Positions 60,375 through 64,000 of a stretch of DNA of 64,000 bases are shown here, piece after piece (within the stretch, counting starts at the first letter, position 1; every line of letters starts with the position of its first letter). Origin of the DNA: Acidobacteriota bacterium. GTDB taxonomy: Bacteria; Acidobacteriota; Thermoanaerobaculia; Multivoradales; Multivoraceae. The notes under the pieces are model-generated. The model had not been told where the DNA came from and did no database searches. It saw only the letters and a list, made by a program, of their open reading frames with translations. The DNA lies in assembly GCA_029263415.1 (NCBI GenBank), contig JAJCXN010000005.1, positions 173,469 through 237,468 of the forward strand. The letters are read 5' to 3'. Position numbers and translations under genes: made by a program.

Positions 60375-62026
60375 CAAGGGTGATCGAAACCGACGTTTGC
60401 ATCCTGGGCTCTGGCATCAGCGCAGCCATGGTCGCTGAGAGGCTCTCCGAAGAGAGCACCGCCAAGATCACCATCATCGAAGCAGGTAACGCGATCTTCA
60501 ACTTGGACGATCGCTTCAAGACCCGCAAGCGGTTTCTCGACTACGGCGAGAACCCCTGGCCCAACGATCACATCCCCCAGCAAACTGGCAAAGGCATTCA
60601 GTCACGATCGATGTGCGTGGGAGGTCTCGGCCTGCATTGGGGTGGAACCGTTCCGCGTTTCACGCCCGAAGACTTCCGCGTCAAATCGCTCTACGGAGTA
60701 GGCGACGACTGGCCTCTGGACTACGCCGATCTCGACCCGTTCTACCAAGAGGCCGAAGAGCGCTTAGGCGTCGCCGGCACCGAAGGCCCCGAAGAACTGG
60801 ACCCACGTTCGAAGCCGTATCCCATGCCACCGCTTCCGCTCTCGTACAACCTCGAGAAGCTGCGCGAATGGGGCGAGAAGTCAGGCATCCCCTACTGGCC
60901 CAATCCGGTATCGAAGAACTCTGAGCGCTACCGCGGTCGCGGCGCGTGCACTCGCTGCGACACGTGCACCATCTGCCCCACCGGCGCCAAGTACACCCCC
61001 GATCTCACCTACCGTGAGCTGCTCGACAAAGGACTGATCGAGCTGCACAGCCGCATGCTAGTCCGGCGCCTCGAAGTCAAACCGGCCACTGGCACAACTA
61101 GCGGAACAACCGGACAAGACATCGACTACGCCGTTGCCACCGACCGCGACAACCCAGACGAACCCGTGCACATCCGCGCCAAGACCTTCGTGCTCGCCTG
61201 CGGCTACGCCTGGTCCACCCACCTGCTTCTGCTGTCCCGCAACAGCCGCTTCCCAAACGGCATCGCCAACTCGTCCGGCAACGTCGGTGCGTACATGACC
61301 GGACATCGTTCGGTGAACTGCTTCGTCGAAGTGCCCTTTGCGCTTTACCCCGGCATCTACGAGATGGACAGCCTGCTCTCGAAGCGCTTCCAACGGCCCG
61401 GCCCACTCGACCGCTATCTACGCCACGACATGCGGATCTGGGAATCGTCCTTTGGCCGCCAAGCGCGACTGCGCAACGATGACGGCGAGCTGCTGCTCGG
61501 CGAACAAGCGCTCGCCGACTGGCGAGAGCGCTCGACCAACGGCTCGGCCCGCATGCGCGGCTACTACGACGTGCTGCCTGGAGAGGACAGCCGCCTCACC
61601 CTCGACGAATCAACACGCAACCAACAAGGCGACCCGATGTTTCGCATCGACATGCGCGACAACGAAGCCTCCGCCCAACTGCGTGGCTACAGCGAAGACA
61701 AGATCAAGGCGACCTTTGAAGAGATCGTAGGGGCCGGCGGCGGCAAGATTCTGTCGGTGCGCGAAAGCCCCTACCAAGACCATCCCGGCGGCGGCTGTCG
61801 CATGGGCGACGATCCCGCCACCAGTGTGGTCGATCGCTTTGGCCGCGCGCACGACCACGAGAATCTCTGGGTGGTGGGCGCACCAACGATTGTCACTGGC
61901 GGTTGCAACAACGGCACGCTCACCTTCTGTGCGTTGTCGCTGCGCTCAGCCGCCAAGCTCGCCAACGAACTCCCCAAACGGAACGCGGTGACGCACGCAG
62001 TTCCGAACGCTGCGGAGGCGGCATGA
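60371..62026 (+). CDS. GMC-family flavoprotein oxidoreductase
   Basis: 551 residues. FAD-binding CILGSGISAAMVAERLSE at 10-27, MCVGGLGLHWGGTVPRF near 80-96, a Cys cluster GACTRCDTCTICPTGAKY near 195-212 that is typical of the gluconate dehydrogenase-like group, and the C-terminal GMC region HPGGGCRMGDDPATSVVD ending with NLWVVGAPTIVTGGCNNG. It oxidises a sugar or alcohol, passing electrons on through the Tat partner. No own signal; the preceding gene supplies it. ATGA overlaps on both sides. Confidence 0.92.
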   Translation: MTRVIETDVCILGSGISAAMVAERLSEESTAKITIIEAGNAIFNLDDRFKTRKRFLDYGENPWPNDHIPQQTGKGIQSRSMCVGGLGLHWGGTVPRFTPEDFRVKSLYGVGDDWPLDYADLDPFYQEAEERLGVAGTEGPEELDPRSKPYPMPPLPLSYNLEKLREWGEKSGIPYWPNPVSKNSERYRGRGACTRCDTCTICPTGAKYTPDLTYRELLDKGLIELHSRMLVRRLEVKPATGTTSGTTGQDIDYAVATDRDNPDEPVHIRAKTFVLACGYAWSTHLLLLSRNSRFPNGIANSSGNVGAYMTGHRSVNCFVEVPFALYPGIYEMDSLLSKRFQRPGPLDRYLRHDMRIWESSFGRQARLRNDDGELLLGEQALADWRERSTNGSARMRGYYDVLPGEDSRLTLDESTRNQQGDPMFRIDMRDNEASAQLRGYSEDKIKATFEEIVGAGGGKILSVRESPYQDHPGGGCRMGDDPATSVVDRFGRAHDHENLWVVGAPTIVTGGCNNGTLTFCALSLRSAAKLANELPKRNAVTHAVPNAAEAA

Positions 62027-63273
62027 ACACCAACGCGCTGCGGCGCTCGCGTCTCACGACGGCCCTGCTGATCGCACTCGGAGTCACGGCCGTGCCCGCG
62101 CTTGCCCAGACCACTGTGCTGCGCGTCGGCAAAGTGCTCGACGGAGCTGGCAACGCGCAGGGACCCTCACTGATTCAAATCGAAGACGGACGCATCCGCA
62201 GCATCACTACGGCAATGTCGCCGACGTCGACCGACAGCAACATCATTGATCTACAGCACCTCACGCTGCTCCCTGGCCTGATCGACACCCACGTTCACAT
62301 GGGTTGGCACTTCGACCAAGACGGCAAAACCCACCGCAACTCGCAGGCAGAGGCGCCATCACAGACCCTGCTCTATGCCGCCGAGAACGCGCACAAGACG
62401 CTACTTGGCGGAGTCACCACTGCACAGAGTCTCGGTGCCGAGATCGATCTCGAGCTGCGCGACCTGATCAACGCAGGCACCTTGCCCGGACCCCGCATCC
62501 TGACCTCGATCACCGCCCTGTTCGAGGGTAGCGGAACCCCGGACGAACTCCGTCTGCAGGTCCAAGAACTCAAGGACCGAGGCGCCGATGTGATCAAGTT
62601 ATTCGCCTCCGCCAGCATCCGGGTGGGCGGCACACCCACCATGTCGCAGGTGCAACTCGATGCCGCTTGCGGTGAAGCGAATCGCCTAGGCCTGCGCACT
62701 GCCGTCCATGCCCATGGGCCTGAGAGTGCTCGCCGTGCAGCCCAAGCAAACTGCACGGTGCTCGAGCACGGCGCCTTACTCGATCGCGAGACCTTCGAGT
62801 TCTTAGCCAAGCAGGGCATGTTCTACGACCCCAACATCGACCTTGTTCTGCGCAACTACTTCGAGAACGCCGAGCGCTTCTTAGGCATCGGTGGCTACAC
62901 CGAAGAAGGCTTCGAACAGATGCGAGCTGCGGTGCCCAAGGCGTTGGCGTCATTCAAGACCGCTCTCACCGTTGAGGGCCTACGAATCGTATTCGGTACC
63001 GACGCCCTGGCGGGCTCGCATGGGCGCAACGCTCAGGAGTTGGTCTACCGCGTAAAGCAGGGCGGTCAGTCCGCACGCGACGCGGTCATCTCCGCGACCT
63101 CGCGCGCGGCCGAATCACTCAGGCTTGGACATGACATCGGCCGGATTGAACCTGGCTACCGGGCCGACTTGATCGCGGTTGATGGCGATCCGGAAGAAGA
63201 CATCGAAGCGCTGCTGCGGGTGCGCTTCGTGATGAAGGGTGGAGTCGTCTACCAGCGGATCGACACCAACTGA
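62023..63273 (+). CDS. secreted metal-dependent amidohydrolase (imidazolonepropionase/prolidase-like)
   Basis: 416 residues from ATG 62023, which overlaps the GMC stop by four bases. Sec signal LTTALLIALGVTAVPALAQ. Amidohydrolase motifs: DTHVHMGW (His90, His92), carboxylated Lys191 in DVIKLFAS, His about 229 in AVHAHG, His about 248 in VLEHGA and Asp about 326 in FGTDAL, so a binuclear metal site is intact. Its place in the GMC operon suggests that it processes the same substrate pathway (inference). Confidence 0.9.
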   Translation: MNTNALRRSRLTTALLIALGVTAVPALAQTTVLRVGKVLDGAGNAQGPSLIQIEDGRIRSITTAMSPTSTDSNIIDLQHLTLLPGLIDTHVHMGWHFDQDGKTHRNSQAEAPSQTLLYAAENAHKTLLGGVTTAQSLGAEIDLELRDLINAGTLPGPRILTSITALFEGSGTPDELRLQVQELKDRGADVIKLFASASIRVGGTPTMSQVQLDAACGEANRLGLRTAVHAHGPESARRAAQANCTVLEHGALLDRETFEFLAKQGMFYDPNIDLVLRNYFENAERFLGIGGYTEEGFEQMRAAVPKALASFKTALTVEGLRIVFGTDALAGSHGRNAQELVYRVKQGGQSARDAVISATSRAAESLRLGHDIGRIEPGYRADLIAVDGDPEEDIEALLRVRFVMKGGVVYQRIDTN

Positions 63274-63420
63274 CGTTGCCCAAGCTGTGGCCGGCTGCCC
63301 TAGACTCCAGCGGTTCCGTTGCCTTGCACATGTCACCTCCCACTGGGGATGATCCGATGAGGATCGCGACGCGCTCGTCAGCTCGCCAGAGACTGCGCCA
63401 CTGCTAACCTCGCGGCGGAC

Positions 63421-64000
63421 ATGAGCACGTTTTCACCAAGGCCGACACCGTCTTCAAACCCTTGCCTGGCGCAATGGCTGATCGCTCTGGCACTGCTCCA
63501 TGGGCTCTTGCCTCAGGCTTCGGTGGCGTCGACAGTTTGGACACAATCAGGCCCAGAGGGTGGCGACATTACGGAGCTGATCAGCCACCCCTCGATGTCG
63601 GACCTCCTCTACGCGGCTGCCAACGGCGGTGGCGTCTTCCGCACCATCGATGGTGCCAATACTTGGGAGGCCGCCTCCACGGATCTCACCGATCGCTCCG
63701 TGCAGTGCCTGGCCTTAGATCCGGCGACCCCATCCACCTTGTACACCGGCACCCTCGGCGGGAGCGTGTTTCGGAGCGTCGATGGCGCAGTCTCATGGAC
63801 CGAAATCTCAACCGGTTTACCGGGCGGCAGCGTCCAGTCGCTAGCGGTCGATCCAGGATCAGGCACCGTGCTCGTGGGGCTGAGCGGAGGCGTCTACCGA
63901 CTGGGAATGGACGACGTCTGGGCGTGGTCATCAAGTGGTCTCACCAGCGGCTTTGTTGTGGACGTTACGTTCGATGCACTCGCTGCGGGCGTGGTGTATG
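63421..64000 (+). CDS. secreted BNR/sortilin-type beta-propeller, 3' end outside window
   Basis: First 193 residues of an open frame cut by the right edge. Signal sequence (CLAQWLIALALLHGLLPQASVAST), then photosystem-stability-factor/BNR-like repeats: VFRTIDGANTWEAASTDL, LALDPATPSTLYTGTLGGSV, VFRSVDGAVSWTEISTGLPG, each with an SxDGxxxW Asp-box. This belongs to Ycf48/BNR sialidase-like propellers. ATG 63421. Confidence 0.85.
   Translation, partial: MSTFSPRPTPSSNPCLAQWLIALALLHGLLPQASVASTVWTQSGPEGGDITELISHPSMSDLLYAAANGGGVFRTIDGANTWEAASTDLTDRSVQCLALDPATPSTLYTGTLGGSVFRSVDGAVSWTEISTGLPGGSVQSLAVDPGSGTVLVGLSGGVYRLGMDDVWAWSSSGLTSGFVVDVTFDALAAGVVY

Overview
The window is chromosomal DNA of high GC content (roughly 60 % by eye) from a free-living bacterium with a Gram-negative type envelope: it encodes Tat and Sec signal peptides, several lipoproteins, a pseudopilin and a surface-sorting tail. 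A PadR regulator with an ADOP-type MacB/FtsX permease, a DUF1800/DUF1501 pair, a small orphan recombinase-like protein, and secreted propellers, one ending in a DGFESGDTSAWS tail, together suggest an uncultured member of the Acidobacteriota (Thermoanaerobaculia-like) or a neighbouring lineage. That placement is inference; no rRNA or tRNA gene was seen. Gene density is high and many neighbours are joined by 4-base stop/start overlaps.

Left part (1-20 kb). A minus-strand catabolic operon encodes a three-subunit molybdenum hydroxylase (2Fe-2S, Mo and FAD subunits), a cyclase-type hydrolase and an amidase, which fits stepwise hydroxylation, ring opening and amide hydrolysis of an N-heterocycle. 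Next come a Tat-exported class V aminotransferase-like enzyme, a Na/phosphate symporter with its PhoU-like partner, a GNAT, a secreted YdjC/ChbG deacetylase, a coupled trio (small membrane-anchored protein, pseudopilin, HD-GYP phosphodiesterase), a DUF885 metallopeptidase-like protein, a DUF3604 lipoprotein and a CAP-domain protein.

Middle (20-39 kb). A small recombinase-like protein, the DUF1501/DUF1800 pair, a GNAT, a ThDP enzyme and an enoyl-CoA hydratase precede the most unusual gene of the window: one 701-residue protein carrying a complete LtrA membrane domain followed by a complete inward-rectifier (Kir/KirBac) potassium channel. Then follow a polytopic membrane protein, a Tat-exported sugar isomerase-like TIM barrel, an ExbD-like lipoprotein, a TPR lipoprotein, a protein with an IPTL-CTERM-like tail, and a sulfatase-fold/TPR protein. 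Near 39 kb there is a 99-base orphan copy of the 3' end of the isomerase gene beside a (GATGGC)n microsatellite.

Right part (39-64 kb). A five-gene peptide ABC importer operon; an ECF sigma/anti-sigma/secreted protein operon; a PadR-ADOP pair with a palindrome in its leader; an FG-GAP beta-propeller; an isoprenylcysteine methyltransferase-like membrane enzyme; a TAP-like peptidase; an FMN reductase; a propeller-like repeat protein; a small lipoprotein; a sodium:solute symporter; a coupled operon of gluconate-dehydrogenase-subunit-3-like protein, GMC oxidoreductase and amidohydrolase; and the start of a BNR-type secreted protein cut by the window edge.

A recurring trait is short in-frame tandem repeats (12-15 bp units) at the termini or linkers of at least five unrelated genes, plus two intergenic microsatellites (7 bp and 6 bp units).
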